From Mycolicibacterium austroafricanum (GTDB lineage: Bacteria > Actinomycetota > Actinomycetes > Mycobacteriales > Mycobacteriaceae), in assembly GCF_000612725.1 (NCBI RefSeq), contig NZ_HG964451.1, forward strand, positions 334,376 through 398,375: 64,000 bases of DNA. Reading direction: 5' to 3'. Below are positions 44,071 through 54,433 of the stretch, in pieces. Made by a program: the position numbers and the translations under genes. A model generated the notes under the pieces. It was given only the letters and a program-made list of their open reading frames with translations, ran no database searches and was not told the origin of the DNA. Position 1 is the first letter of the stretch. The number at the start of each line of letters is the position of its first letter.

Positions 44071-44583
44071 ATGCCTCCGCATTGCGACTCCCTGGACGGT
44101 CCCGTCGTCACGGCGGCCAAGGCGGCCCTCACCGACGACAACGTCGAATTGATCCTGCCGTACGTTCCGGAAAGCGCCGAGGACGAGGTGCGGGCGGCCT
44201 TCGAGCGCACCCGCGCCGCTCAGGCCGAAGGCGGGCACTACACGCATGAGGTCGCCGACCTGTACTTCTTCGACACCGTCGTGCGGCTTCATCGAGCGGG
44301 TGAGGGCGCACCGTACACCGGACTCAAACCCGAGGGCCTGGATGTCGGGCCGGTGATCCCGCTGGCAGAGCGGGCGATCGAGAAGCGGTCGATCGACGAG
44401 CTTCATGCTTTCCTGTCCGGGGAGCTGCGCCGGCAACTGCAGGAGCGCCTGGACCGCATCGACGCGCTCAGCGCGGCAGTGACGACGGCCGAGCGGCGGG
44501 AGCACGTCGAATCGGTCCTCGGTCTGCAGGTGTACAGCCATCACCTCTACAAGGCCATGCGGCGCAACCCGCACGAACGTTGA
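44071..44583 (+). CDS. DUF6448 family protein
   Basis: A 170-residue protein starting MPPHCDSLDGPVVTAAKAAL, with VELILPYVPESAEDEVRAAF and YTGLKPEGLDVGPVIPLAERAI in the order expected for DUF6448. The conserved HC near the N-terminus and later His residues (GLQVYSHHLYK) could bind a metal or heme. Function unknown. ATG 44071 is chosen from the conserved start; its ribosome site is poor. It is divergent from the DAHP synthase. Confidence 0.78.
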   Translation: MPPHCDSLDGPVVTAAKAALTDDNVELILPYVPESAEDEVRAAFERTRAAQAEGGHYTHEVADLYFFDTVVRLHRAGEGAPYTGLKPEGLDVGPVIPLAERAIEKRSIDELHAFLSGELRRQLQERLDRIDALSAAVTTAERREHVESVLGLQVYSHHLYKAMRRNPHER

Positions 44584-44610
44584 GCGCCGGGGCGACCCGG
44601 CACCTCGAGC

Positions 44611-44979
44611 TCAGGTGACCCGGGTCCAGGGCTGACAGTTCCGCGACTCGAACGCCTGCACCGTCGAGTTGATGTTCGCGAACATCGGACCGATCGACAT
44701 GTTCGTCGCGACCACATGATCCTTGTTCGTATCCGGTGTGCTGTAGGTGAACCACGCGCACATCGAGTCCTGCGTCGGCACGTCGTTTATCCACACCCCG
44801 AAGGGCGACGCCGACCCGCCCGTGCGGTAGAGGCCCGGCGCGATGTCAGGCCCGACGAGAAAGAAACCGTTCCCGGGGATGGGATCCATCGGGTCGGCAC
44901 CGGCCGGTGGGACAGAGGCACCCACGGCTACCACGGCGACAAGCCCCGCCGCTGCGCGACACAGACGCTTCAGGGGCAT
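44611..44979 (-). CDS. Small secreted protein
   Basis: A 122-residue protein with a Sec signal peptide (MPLKRLCRAAAGLVAVVAVGASV, cleavage near AGA). The mature part has GNGFFLVGPDIAPGLYRTGG, a pattern of mycobacterial secreted proteins that repeat 'F/Y-L-V-G-x-D-I-x-P-G-x-Y', and two cysteines (SMCAWF, RNCQPW) that probably form one disulfide. Function unknown. Confidence 0.72.
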   Translation of the reverse strand: MPLKRLCRAAAGLVAVVAVGASVPPAGADPMDPIPGNGFFLVGPDIAPGLYRTGGSASPFGVWINDVPTQDSMCAWFTYSTPDTNKDHVVATNMSIGPMFANINSTVQAFESRNCQPWTRVT

Positions 44980-45067
44980 ACTTCCTCACCCGCCTTGCCT
45001 GATCTCAATGGCAGCGTATGCGCTGGGCCGGGACCGTGCGGGCGATATCGGGATTCAGTTGTTGCGG

Positions 45068-45349
45068 TCAGATGCAGACATATCCGCTGACGTAACCGGC
45101 GGGGTCGGTCGCGCTGATGCAGGCATCGACGTCCCGGTCCCAGCCGGCCCCGGCCCACTTCCCCCGACCCGGCCCGGGGCCCCAGTGTTTCCAGTCGTCA
45201 TGGTGGGGCTTCTCGGCGATGTCGACGCCGGGAGTAACGGGGCCTGCATTCGCCACAGCCGCACCCGCCACGCTACCGAGCCCGAGACCGATTGCCAGAA
45301 CCGTTCCCGCAAACGCGCGCCTGCGCCTGATTATCCTCTTCTCTCCCAT
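45068..45349 (-). CDS. Small secreted protein, Trp/Gly-rich
   Basis: A 93-residue protein with a signal peptide (RRRAFAGTVLAIGLGLGSVAGAAVANAG). The mature part is short and Gly/Trp/His-rich (KPHHDDWKHWGPGPGRGKW) and ends YVCI with two cysteines. No family recognised. Start ATG 45349. Confidence 0.6.
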   Translation of the reverse strand: MGEKRIIRRRRAFAGTVLAIGLGLGSVAGAAVANAGPVTPGVDIAEKPHHDDWKHWGPGPGRGKWAGAGWDRDVDACISATDPAGYVSGYVCI

Positions 45350-45498
45350 GACGTTTCAGTCTACGACGACCGCAAGCGAAGTTCACGGACCGAACCCTGC
45401 CATCACGCGGTTGACAGCGTTCGCGTTTAATTGACGTCTGCGCCAACAAAATCCGCTGGGCGATGACGAACCGCAGCAGACGCCGACGGCCGTTCGAA

Positions 45499-45999
45499 TC
45501 AGCCCTCGAGCAGATCGTCTGTGACGCGCCGACCCGATTGCGTTGGGGTGATCCACCTTTCGAGATCGAAACCCTGCCGGGTCGCCTCGCCGAGATACGC
45601 CGCCTCGACGTCGGGGGCGATGCGCGGTTCGCGCGCCAGCAGCCACAGGTTCTTCTGGTCGGGCGTCCCGACAAGGGCAACCGTGTAGGCGTCGTCGATC
45701 TTCAGCACCCAGTAGTCACCTTTGGTGAAAGGGATCCACCGCAGCAGCCCGGGAAGGAACGACACCTGCAGCCGGCCGGGTTCGCCGTCGACCGGGGTGG
45801 CACGACCGATCGCCTGCGACGGTTTGCCGTGCTGGTCGATGCACCGGTTGTCGACGCGGATGCTGCCGTCGTCCTCCGGCGCGTATTCGGCGGTGATGTC
45901 GGAAGCCTCGGGATGCTCCCATCTGAGCGGGAGCCGGCCGATCTCGTACCAGAGGCCGCGATATCGGTCGAGGTCGAGAGAGCCGACCGAGGTGACCAT
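45499..45999 (-). CDS. Lipocalin family protein (Blc-like)
   Basis: A 166-residue lipocalin. The GxW motif is RYRGLWYEIGRLPLRWE, followed by VDNRCIDQHGKPSQAIGRATPV, GDYWVLKID and LWLLAREP, as in bacterial Blc. No signal peptide is present, so it is cytoplasmic or exported otherwise; it may bind a hydrophobic ligand such as a fatty acid or heme. It starts directly against the stop of the upstream gene. Confidence 0.85.
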   Translation of the reverse strand: MVTSVGSLDLDRYRGLWYEIGRLPLRWEHPEASDITAEYAPEDDGSIRVDNRCIDQHGKPSQAIGRATPVDGEPGRLQVSFLPGLLRWIPFTKGDYWVLKIDDAYTVALVGTPDQKNLWLLAREPRIAPDVEAAYLGEATRQGFDLERWITPTQSGRRVTDDLLEG

Positions 46000-46332
46000 C
46001 TACTGATCGTCACCCGTCTTGGCATCGCTCTGCTTTTTCAGCGTCTCGCTCGCGCTGCCGACCACGCTTCGGATGAACTCGTACTGCGTCGTGACGAGCT
46101 TGTCCGCCATATCCAGGGCGGCGTCGACGATGGTGTTGCGTTTGGACGGATGATCCTCGCCGTGAGCGGGCAGCGACTCTTCGACTGCGCCAACGAACTT
46201 GCGCACCGCATCGATCGCGCTCCGTTGCCCGGCTTCGACGGACTTGAGCACGTCGTCGGACAGGCTCGCCGCTCGGTCCGTCAGGTCGGACGCCCGCTCC
46301 GCCGCGGATTTCTTCTCGGTGTCCTCTGCCAT
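46000..46332 (-). CDS. Helical protein of unknown function (110 aa)
   Basis: A 110-residue helical, charged protein without signal or TM (AERASDLTDRAASLSDDVLKSVEAGQRSAIDAVRKF; MADKLVTTQYEFIRSVVGSASETL). The amphipathic helices and composition recall phasin-like or granule-associated proteins, but no family is recognised. It abuts the lipocalin gene and is probably cotranscribed with it. Confidence 0.7.
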   Translation of the reverse strand: MAEDTEKKSAAERASDLTDRAASLSDDVLKSVEAGQRSAIDAVRKFVGAVEESLPAHGEDHPSKRNTIVDAALDMADKLVTTQYEFIRSVVGSASETLKKQSDAKTGDDQ

Positions 46333-46443
46333 GATTACGCCCCTAACGATGAAGTGCAGAAACGAGTCTGAGATGACTCGACATCAAGGATGCGCCCAGA
46401 TCTCCGAATGCAGAAGGGCCGATGGTCCCTGGCCTACGACACA

Positions 46444-46477
46444 AACACTCCCGAGCCCAACAGGACCCGGGAGTGTT
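46444..46477 (-). terminator. Hairpin terminator
   Basis: AACACTCCCG (46444-46453) pairs with CGGGAGTGTT (46468-46477) with a 14-nt loop. It lies 48 nt past the stop of the secreted-protein gene at 46526-46879, and TTTGTG follows on the minus strand. Confidence 0.7.
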
Positions 46478-46525
46478 CTCGTGTTCGCCGCCCGCTGGGC
46501 GAAAGTCAGAGACTGGAGACAGATC

Positions 46526-46879
46526 TCATCCCTCTGTGTAGCGGTAGGTGCCGATGCTGCACACGTCGATGCCGCTACGCACCAGTTCCTCGCCGTCATC
46601 GAAGACCGCTTTGAAGTCGTACAGGCACGCTCCGGATCCGTCGTCGAAGTTGATGTTGACCGACTGGCCGACCGGCAGCACGTCCTGGCCGAGGATGTCT
46701 TCCTCCCAGGAGTCCCGGCTGACGTTCGAGGCGTAGAACCGCACGATCGCGTGCTGCGTTTCGTTGATGATCTGCACGTTTCGGTCTTCTTGCGCGTTCG
46801 CGGGGGCGGCGGCCAGACCAGTCAAGGCGACGACCGCCGTCGCGATGCTGAGCGTGGTTTTCTTCAACATCCCGTTCAT
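46526..46879 (-). CDS. Small secreted protein with two cysteines
   Basis: A 117-residue protein with a Sec signal peptide (MLKKTTLSIATAVVALTGLAAAPANA). The mature part is beta-rich (VQIINETQHAIVRFYASNV; NINFDDGSGACLYDFKAVFDDG) with one likely disulfide (GACLYD, DVCSIG). It resembles secreted beta-sandwich proteins but no named family is recognised. ATG 46879 follows AAGGGAC at 8 nt. Confidence 0.72.
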   Translation of the reverse strand: MNGMLKKTTLSIATAVVALTGLAAAPANAQEDRNVQIINETQHAIVRFYASNVSRDSWEEDILGQDVLPVGQSVNINFDDGSGACLYDFKAVFDDGEELVRSGIDVCSIGTYRYTEG

Positions 46880-47052
46880 CTGTGGGTCCCTTCATGCGGC
46901 TATGCCCAGGAGTCTAAAGCTAACTCCCTTCCCAGCATCAAGGGAGGCGTTTCGATGATTCAGCGAACCGGTGAACTTTGTCCCAATCGCCCCGAGGCCG
47001 AAGTTGACCGGGCCCGGAAACAGCCGTTCGTTCGCGCCGGCCCACACAGACA

Positions 47053-47088
47053 ACGAAGGCCCCCGGCTGCCGAACCGGAGGCCTTCGT
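47053..47088 (-). terminator. groEL1 terminator hairpin
   Basis: ACGAAGGCC (47053-47061) pairs with GGCCTTCGT (47080-47088), with a further CCGG/CCGG inside. It lies 12 nt after the groEL1 stop. Confidence 0.75.
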
Positions 47089-47099
47089 CCAGGTGCTAT

Positions 47100-48809
<1,710 letters not shown>

Positions 48810-48822
48810 AGTCACGATTCGC

Positions 48823-49125
48823 TTACTTGGAGACGACAGCCAGCACGTCGCGGGCCGACAGGATCAGGTACTCCTCGCCGTTGTACTTGATCTCGGTGCC
48901 GCCGTACTTGCTGTAGATGACCACGTCGCCCTCCGACACGTCCAGAGGAATCCGCTTCTCGCCATCTTCATCCCAGCGGCCGGGGCCAACTGCGACGACG
49001 GTGCCTTCCTGCGGCTTCTCCTTGGCGGTGTCGGGGATGACCAGACCGGAAGCGGTCGTGGTCTCGGCCTCGTTGGCCTGAACGAGGATCTTGTCCTCGA
49101 GTGGCTTGATGTTCACGCTCGCCAC
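48823..49125 (-). CDS. groES: 10-kDa co-chaperonin GroES
   Basis: A 100-residue co-chaperonin ([28 protein letters not shown]; mobile loop region; ends LAVVSK) capping the GroEL ring. GTG 49125 is used, with AGGGGC upstream; the second residue differs from the usual MAKV start (VASVN). A CIRCE element lies 105 nt upstream, so the operon is under HrcA control. Confidence 0.96.
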   Translation of the reverse strand: MASVNIKPLEDKILVQANEAETTTASGLVIPDTAKEKPQEGTVVAVGPGRWDEDGEKRIPLDVSEGDVVIYSKYGGTEIKYNGEEYLILSARDVLAVVSK

Positions 49126-49229
49126 GATGGAGCCCCTTCACTGATGTAGGTGTGTGTGTACACGGTGGCCGGTGTCCGCCCTCGCGCCGTCGTCGCGGGT
49201 GTCGACACAGGGGTGGTCCGACCTGCCGC

Positions 49230-49256
49230 CTAGCACTCTATACACGAGAGTGCTAG
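49230..49256. promoter_or_regulatory. CIRCE operator (HrcA site) of groES-groEL1
   Basis: CTAGCACTC-N9-GAGTGCTAG is a perfect 9-bp inverted repeat matching the CIRCE consensus TTAGCACTC-N9-GAGTGCTAA, upstream of groES. Confidence 0.95.
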
Positions 49257-49542
49257 CGCTCAAGGGTGGGGCATTGCGCTTCTGCCATGAGCGAACGCCG
49301 CCGGGCGCGTCGACGACGAAAGGGGCGCCCCGGATCGGGGCGCCCCTTTCGTCGGTTATGTGCCTTCAGCGGACAGCCCCCGGATGGTCCGTTCAGCGGA
49401 TGTCGAGGTAGTAGATGCTGCCGGGGGACCTGATGCCCCCATCTCTGTCATGAGTCAAGAGGCGTCGATGAGCTGGGTGTTCAGCAAGTCGCGGCGATTG
49501 GCGGCGACGACGAGTGGCGCGCTCAGTTCAGCTCTGACGGTC
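49257..49542. other. Noncoding region with long hairpin and possible gene remnant
   Basis: This 286-nt gap holds a perfect 19-bp hairpin with a 3-nt loop (see 49314-49354). On the minus strand a frame ending near 49395 reads HDRDGGIRSPGSIYYLDIR then stop, which looks protein-like but has no clear start and may be a gene remnant. No other gene or RNA is seen. Confidence 0.35.
49314..49354 (-). terminator. Perfect 19-bp hairpin, probable terminator
   Basis: 49314-49332 and 49336-49354 are exact complements with loop GAT (arms contain GAAAGGGGCGCCCC). It is downstream of the SDR gene stop (49543), or of the gene remnant just before it, and upstream of CIRCE. Confidence 0.65.
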
Positions 49543-50274
49543 TCAACCCGCGTCGAATGCGCTCGGCGCAAAGGCGCGGGGCGGTCCGGCGAGACTGGTT
49601 TTCGCGTCGACTCCCATCGGGTCGAGGATCTCGATCTCGCCGCGTTCGAGACCGTCGAGTGCCAACCGGACGAGATCGGCCGGGTCCATCACGGCGCCGT
49701 CGGGAAATTCGATGCCGTGGCGTTCCGCGAAGTCGAAGAGGGTCTGCGTGCCCACCAGACCGGGCACCAGCGCGACCACCTGAGTCCCCTGGGGGGCCAG
49801 TTCGATTCGCACGCCGTTGGTCAGGCCCCACTGGGCCGACTTCGCGGCCGCGTAGGCGGTGTTCCCGTCGACCGTGGTCCACGCCGCCGCGGACAGAACG
49901 TTGAGGATGGCTCCGCCCCCGTTTCGTCCGAGGATGGGTGCGAACGCTCGGATCATTGCGAGGGTGCCGTAGTAGTTCGAGTCCATTGTCGACCGGATCG
50001 CGTCCAGGTCGCCGGTCACAAGGTTTCCGCCCGCAGTGTCGGCGGCATTGTTGATCAGCACGTCGACGTCGCCGGCTACTGCGGCGACTGCGTCGACCGA
50101 GGACTGGTCGGTGATGTCGAGACGGATCACCTCCGCGCCGGGAACGCTGACCAACTCGGGACGACGGGCTGTGGCGTAGACCTTGGCTCCTCGTTGCAGC
50201 AATTCGACGGCGAAGTGATGGCCGATCCCCCGGTTCGCTCCCGTGACCAAGGCAGTGGCGCCGCGTAACTTCAT
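49543..50274 (-). CDS. Short-chain dehydrogenase/reductase
   Basis: A 243-residue SDR with cofactor motif VTGANRGIGHHFAVELLQRG, NNAA motif, and catalytic SAAAWTTVDGNTAYAAAKSAQ (YxxxK). Substrate unknown. ATG 50274 is preceded by GGAGGACAG. It is divergent from a TetR regulator, and both promoters face two matching palindromes, so it is likely the main target of that repressor. Confidence 0.87.
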   Translation of the reverse strand: MKLRGATALVTGANRGIGHHFAVELLQRGAKVYATARRPELVSVPGAEVIRLDITDQSSVDAVAAVAGDVDVLINNAADTAGGNLVTGDLDAIRSTMDSNYYGTLAMIRAFAPILGRNGGGAILNVLSAAAWTTVDGNTAYAAAKSAQWGLTNGVRIELAPQGTQVVALVPGLVGTQTLFDFAERHGIEFPDGAVMDPADLVRLALDGLERGEIEILDPMGVDAKTSLAGPPRAFAPSAFDAG

Positions 50275-50309
50275 CTGTCCTCCAAGGGTTTTCGCTACCA
50301 AACCGAACA

Positions 50310-50323
50310 TGACCGATTGGTCA
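50310..50323. promoter_or_regulatory. TetR operator O1
   Basis: TGACCGATTGGTCA, a near-perfect palindrome. It lies 36 nt upstream of the SDR start. Confidence 0.75.
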
Positions 50324-50350
50324 TATTGCCGCACCCAGGCTTCCACAAGA

Positions 50351-50364
50351 TGACCGATCGGTCA
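50351..50364. promoter_or_regulatory. TetR operator O2
   Basis: TGACCGATCGGTCA, a perfect 14-bp palindrome 41 bp from O1 centre to centre (about four helical turns). It is just upstream of a -10-like TACCCT (50371-50376) that is 6 nt before the TetR GTG. Confidence 0.8.
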
Positions 50365-50382
50365 ACTTGATACCCTCGGTCG

Positions 50383-50985
50383 GTGACACCGCCCGACCGA
50401 CCCGTCCGCGCAGACGCGGCACGCAACCGCGCCTTGTTGTTGGCCGCGGCCGAGGAAGAGTTCGCCGAGCGTGGCCCGTCAGCGTCGGTGGCCGACATCG
50501 CCCGCCGAGCCGGCGTGGCGAAGGGCACGGTGTTCCGACACTTCCCGACAAAGGAAGATCTGATCGCCGCCATCGTCAGCGAACACATCGCGGTGCTCGC
50601 AGCGGCCGCACGGCGGCTGGCCGACTCGCCGGATCCGGGCGCGGCGCTGCTGGAGTTCCTGACCATCGCCGCCGACCAACGCCAACGGCACGATCTGACG
50701 TTTCTGCAGTCGGCCAGCGATGGCGATCCCAGGGTGACCGAGGTTCGTGATGCGCTGCACGCGAACCTCGAAACGCTGGTTGACCGTGCGCGCACGTCGG
50801 GCGCCATCCGAGCCGACATCACCGAGGCCGACGTCTTCCTGATGATGTGCGCGCCCATTCACATCGTCGAGAATCTCCCGGCCCCGGCGCCGCTGCTGTG
50901 GCAGCGGTATCTGGCAATCATCTTCGACGGGTTACGCCCCGACGGCGCGCATCCCCTGCCGCAACCGGCGCCCGCCGCGCCCTGA
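50383..50985 (+). CDS. TetR-family transcriptional regulator
   Basis: A 200-residue TetR repressor with HTH VADIARRAGVAKGTVFRHFPTKEDLIAAIVSE (about 35-65). GTG 50383 lies 6 nt past a -10-like TACCCT, so the mRNA is probably leaderless. The effector part is helical with no recognised ligand motif. It likely represses itself and the divergent SDR through O1 and O2. Confidence 0.88.
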   Translation: MTPPDRPVRADAARNRALLLAAAEEEFAERGPSASVADIARRAGVAKGTVFRHFPTKEDLIAAIVSEHIAVLAAAARRLADSPDPGAALLEFLTIAADQRQRHDLTFLQSASDGDPRVTEVRDALHANLETLVDRARTSGAIRADITEADVFLMMCAPIHIVENLPAPAPLLWQRYLAIIFDGLRPDGAHPLPQPAPAAP

Positions 50986-51148
50986 CCCGACCGCTCGTCT
51001 CGTTTCCGACGAAGCGAGACAGCCCGGCGGCCGGCACGGTGCACTTCCAGGAGAATTTCCGGAAGTGGCCGCACGGAATGCGCGTTCAGCGGAGTCTGAA
51101 CGGGGTATCCGGTAGCGCCCCCAAGCGGCATGGCGACAGGAGACGACC

Positions 51149-51439
51149 ATGAGACGCTGCATCGTCGGAGCGTCGGCTGCTCTACTGGCGGCCGCAGGCG
51201 TGATCGCCGCAGCGCCACCGGCCGGCGCCGGTTGCCTGTACGGAGGGCCCTACATCAGCAAGTGCGATGGACCCGTCCAGCCCGACGGCACCTGGCAACG
51301 CTGCGTGGCCGTCGCCCGCTGGGTTCCCAGCGGCCTCAGTTCCCACCTGATACCCGAGCGGCACTGCGGACCGATGGGCCCCGGCCAGCCGGCGTCGGAC
51401 CTCGCGTTCGCCGACCCGCCCACGCACATCAACGACTGA
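51149..51439 (+). CDS. CDGP-domain secreted protein
   Basis: A 96-residue exported protein with a signal peptide (RRCIVGASAALLAAAGVIAAAPPAGA) and the CDGP motif: GPYISKCDGPVQPDGTWQRC. Several further cysteines (GCLYGG, RHCGPM) would make disulfides. CDGP proteins are small secreted mycobacterial proteins of unknown role. Its stop overlaps the end of the convergent NTF2-like gene by 11 nt. Confidence 0.82.
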   Translation: MRRCIVGASAALLAAAGVIAAAPPAGAGCLYGGPYISKCDGPVQPDGTWQRCVAVARWVPSGLSSHLIPERHCGPMGPGQPASDLAFADPPTHIND

Positions 51440-51875
51440 GCCGGCTCGGATCTATCAGTAGGTGCTCGGACACGTCACCGAACATCTCCACTTTGACTGC
51501 GCGCGAGGTGAAGTACCACCCACCCGCGTCGCGGGCGAAGGTGTCGGCGTACCGCCCCACCGCGATGGGCTGCAGCGGAACGTTGTCGGTGCGTTGGACG
51601 ACGCAGAACGTGGAACGTGCCGTCGCGGTCTCCCCGTCGACATCCACGATCGGGTTCAGCACGAGGTGACGGGTGCGCGGGGTGTTGCCGTGCTCGGGGA
51701 ACCGCCGCGTGGTGGCGGCGAACCGACCCGCGATCGCCTCGGCGCCTGTCACCCCCATGAAGTCGCCGCGCCCGAGGAGTTCGCCGACGCCGTCGAAGTC
51801 ACCGGCGTCGATCAGCTCGGCGTACCGGTACAGCAGCTCGGTGACGGCCAGCTTGTCGGCGAGTTGCCCGCTCAT
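51429..51875 (-). CDS. NTF2-like (SnoaL-type) protein
   Basis: A 148-residue alpha+beta-cone protein: [26 protein letters not shown], then [22 protein letters not shown] and [19 protein letters not shown]. Family members include ketosteroid isomerase-like and non-enzymatic proteins; the substrate is unclear. Its ATG overlaps the tsaD stop (ATGA), making it the last gene of the tsa operon. Confidence 0.8.
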   Translation of the reverse strand: MSGQLADKLAVTELLYRYAELIDAGDFDGVGELLGRGDFMGVTGAEAIAGRFAATTRRFPEHGNTPRTRHLVLNPIVDVDGETATARSTFCVVQRTDNVPLQPIAVGRYADTFARDAGGWYFTSRAVKVEMFGDVSEHLLIDPSRLSR

Positions 51876-52894
51876 GCCACCTGCCCCTTTACCACCGGCA
51901 GCCCCGGGTCACTGGCCGCGTCCAGCGGCGACGGCCGCGCCCCCGCGGCGATCAGATGGGCCGCGAACGACGCGATCATCGCGCCGTTGTCCGTGCACAG
52001 CCGCGGCCGCGGAATCCGCAGCGTCATCCCCGCGTCGGCGCACCGCTGCCCCGCCAGCTCCCGCAGCCGCGAATTCGCCGCGACTCCCCCGGCGATCAGC
52101 AGCGTCGACACCCCGAGGTCCTTGGCCGCGCGCACCGCCTTGGCTGTGAGCACATCGGCCACCGCCTCCTGGAACCCCGCGGCCACGTCGGCCTGCGACG
52201 CCTCCGGATGGCTCTCCACGTACCGCGCCACGGCGGTCTTGAGCCCCGAGAAGCTGAACGCGTACGGATCGTCGCGCGGCCCCGTCATTCCCCGCGGGAA
52301 CGTGATCGCCGCCGGATCCCCTTCGCGCGCAAGTTCATCCAACACCCGACCGCCCGGATACCCGAGCCCCAGCAGCCGGGCGATCTTGTCGTACGCCTCG
52401 CCGGCGGCGTCATCGACGGTGGAGCCCAGTTCGACGATCGGCTCCCCCAGCGAACGCACGTGCAGCAGGTGCGTGTGCCCGCCCGACACCAGCAGCCCGA
52501 TGCTCTCCGGCAGCGGGCCGTGGTCGAACACGTCGGCGGCCAGATGGCCCCCGAGGTGGTTCACCGCATAGAACGGCACCTGCCACGCCGCCGAATACGC
52601 CTTGGCCGCAGCCACTCCCACCAGCAGCGCCCCCGCCAGACCTGGTCCGATGGTGGCCGCGACGACATCCGGCTTGGACACGCCCGCCGTCGCCAGCGCC
52701 CGCCGCATCGTCGGCCCCAGCGCCTCCAGGTGCGCGCGGGACGCGATCTCGGGCACCACGCCGCCGAAGCGCGCGTGCTCGTCGACGCTGGAGGCCACCT
52801 CGTCGGCCAGCAGCGTCACGGTCCCGTCGTCGCCGAGCTCGGCGATACCGACGCCGGTTTCGTCGCAGGAACTCTCGACGGCCAAGATGATCAT
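51872..52894 (-). CDS. tsaD: tRNA N6-threonylcarbamoyladenosine synthase subunit TsaD
   Basis: A 340-residue ASKHA-fold protein transferring threonylcarbamoyl to A37 of tRNAs that read ANN codons. It has N-terminal [15 protein letters not shown] and the metal-binding motif [14 protein letters not shown] (HxxxH), then [15 protein letters not shown]. Works with TsaB and TsaE, encoded in the same operon. Overlaps rimI and the NTF2-like gene by 4 nt each. Confidence 0.95.
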   Translation of the reverse strand: MIILAVESSCDETGVGIAELGDDGTVTLLADEVASSVDEHARFGGVVPEIASRAHLEALGPTMRRALATAGVSKPDVVAATIGPGLAGALLVGVAAAKAYSAAWQVPFYAVNHLGGHLAADVFDHGPLPESIGLLVSGGHTHLLHVRSLGEPIVELGSTVDDAAGEAYDKIARLLGLGYPGGRVLDELAREGDPAAITFPRGMTGPRDDPYAFSFSGLKTAVARYVESHPEASQADVAAGFQEAVADVLTAKAVRAAKDLGVSTLLIAGGVAANSRLRELAGQRCADAGMTLRIPRPRLCTDNGAMIASFAAHLIAAGARPSPLDAASDPGLPVVKGQVA

Positions 52895-53343
52895 CGCCGC
52901 TCCCGTTTCATCGTGTAGGCGTCCGCGCCACTGACCCGGTAGTACCGCTTACGTACACCGATCCTGACGAAGCCTTCGCTCTCATACAGCGCGATCGCCG
53001 CCGCGTTGTCCGTCCGGACCTCAAGGAAAACCGTTCCGTCGCCGGCATAGTCGAGGAGCCGGGACAGCATGCCCCTCCCGATGCCCTGCCCCTGCCACGC
53101 CGGGTCCACGCCGACGGTATGGATCTCGTACTCGTAGGGCTTGAACCGGCCCAGCCGCGCGATGCCCGCATAGCCGACCACCTTGTCGTCCACCCGCGCG
53201 GCCACGTAGTAGTTGTGCTTGGCGGCCAACTCCGCCAGGAACGCCCGCTCAGGCCAGGGATCGTCGCCGTCGAACAACTGGGCTTCCAGCTCCGCGCAGC
53301 GGGCCGCGTCAGCACCGGTCAACGGCCCGTACTCGACGTTCAT
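52891..53343 (-). CDS. rimI: Ribosomal protein S18 alanine N-acetyltransferase RimI
   Basis: A 150-residue GNAT acetyltransferase with acetyl-CoA loop [19 protein letters not shown] and the C-terminal [15 protein letters not shown]. It acetylates the N-terminus of S18 or other proteins. ATG 53343 overlaps the tsaB stop as ATGA; a longer upstream frame lies within tsaB. Homologue of Rv3420c. Confidence 0.92.
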   Translation of the reverse strand: MNVEYGPLTGADAARCAELEAQLFDGDDPWPERAFLAELAAKHNYYVAARVDDKVVGYAGIARLGRFKPYEYEIHTVGVDPAWQGQGIGRGMLSRLLDYAGDGTVFLEVRTDNAAAIALYESEGFVRIGVRKRYYRVSGADAYTMKRERR

Positions 53344-53972
53344 CGCGCCACCGCCCGTGACGGCTTCGCGTCGGGCCTGCGCAGGTAGAGCGGGACGAGC
53401 GGGTCCGGTTCGGAGACCCAATCCGCCACGGCGGCAACCAGTCCCGCCGCCGTCGGGTAGACGGGCGCCAGCCGGGGCAGTTCGAACAGCGCGGCATGCT
53501 CGGGTGACCCGGCCACCGCCTCGGCGCCGCCGGGCACGTCGACCGCGGCGTTCACCGCGGGCCCGTCGACCCGTAGCCCGTCGCGGTAGCGCGCCCAGTA
53601 CACCTCGCGGCGGCGGGCGTCGGTGACCACCAGAACGTCCCCGGTGGAACCTGCCGCGATCGCGTCGAGGCTGCACACACCGCGCACCGGAATGCCGAGC
53701 GCGTGGCCGAACGCCGCCGCCGTCGCCATCCCGACCCGAAGGCCGGTGAACGGGCCGGGACCGCACCCCACCACGACCGCATCGAGTTGGTCCACCGACA
53801 CCGCCGCGTCGGCAAGCGCGTCGACGATGTTGGGAGTCAACCGTTCTGCGTGGGCGCGGGCGTCCACCGTCACCTGCTCGGCCAGCACCTCGACCGCGTC
53901 ACCGTCGACCCGCAGCACACCCGCGGTCACCGCGGGCGTCGCGGTGTCGATCGCCAGCACCAAGCTGCTCAT
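53340..53972 (-). CDS. tsaB: t6A biosynthesis protein TsaB
   Basis: A 210-residue ASKHA-fold partner of TsaD. N-terminal LVLAIDTATPAVTAG; GPGPFTGLRVGMATAAAFGHAL is the family signature. ATG 53972 (MSSLVLA) is chosen for GGAG at 8 nt and its ATGA overlap with tsaE; GTG 53984 is an alternative. Homologue of Rv3421c. Confidence 0.92.
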   Translation of the reverse strand: MSSLVLAIDTATPAVTAGVLRVDGDAVEVLAEQVTVDARAHAERLTPNIVDALADAAVSVDQLDAVVVGCGPGPFTGLRVGMATAAAFGHALGIPVRGVCSLDAIAAGSTGDVLVVTDARRREVYWARYRDGLRVDGPAVNAAVDVPGGAEAVAGSPEHAALFELPRLAPVYPTAAGLVAAVADWVSEPDPLVPLYLRRPDAKPSRAVAR

Positions 53973-54433
53973 GGCCTGCTCCACTGCCAGATCGCGGTAC
54001 GGACGTCCGTGTCGGGCGCACGCTCCAGCCGGATGTCGAGGTGGCTGTCGGACAACCGCTCGGCGAGCCCCTCACCCCACTCGACCACCACGACGGCGTC
54101 GTCGAGATCGGTGTCCAGGTCCAGCGAGTCCAACTCGGCGAGCAGGTCCACCGAAGCCTGGTCGAGCAGCCGGTACAGGTCGACGTGCACCATCGCCGGC
54201 GCGCCCTCGCGACGCGGCCGATGCACCCGGGCCAGCACGAACGTGGGCGAGACCACCGGCCCCTCCACATCCAACGCCTGGGCGATCCCCTTGGCCAACA
54301 CCGTCTTTCCCGCGCCCAGTGGGCCCGACAGCACCACCACGTCGCCGGCCCGCAACCCACGGCCGAGCCGGGCGCCCAGCGCGATCGTGTCGTCGGCGCT
54401 GAGCAGTTCCACGGTGCCCGAGCGATCATCCAT
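53969..54433 (-). CDS. tsaE: t6A biosynthesis ATPase TsaE
   Basis: A 154-residue P-loop ATPase with Walker A LSGPLGAGKTVLAKGIA (about 35-51), and DLYRLLDQ and VVVEWGEGL near the end. It drives the TsaB-TsaD cycle. It overlaps the hydrolase gene by 8 nt and tsaB by 4 nt. Homologue of Rv3422c. Confidence 0.93.
   Translation of the reverse strand: MDDRSGTVELLSADDTIALGARLGRGLRAGDVVVLSGPLGAGKTVLAKGIAQALDVEGPVVSPTFVLARVHRPRREGAPAMVHVDLYRLLDQASVDLLAELDSLDLDTDLDDAVVVVEWGEGLAERLSDSHLDIRLERAPDTDVRTAIWQWSRP

Noticed and set aside
44071..44583. Chorismate mutase, suggested by divergence from a DAHP synthase
   Set aside because: The sequence carries DUF6448 motifs instead of the chorismate mutase helices and active-site Arg/Lys pattern.
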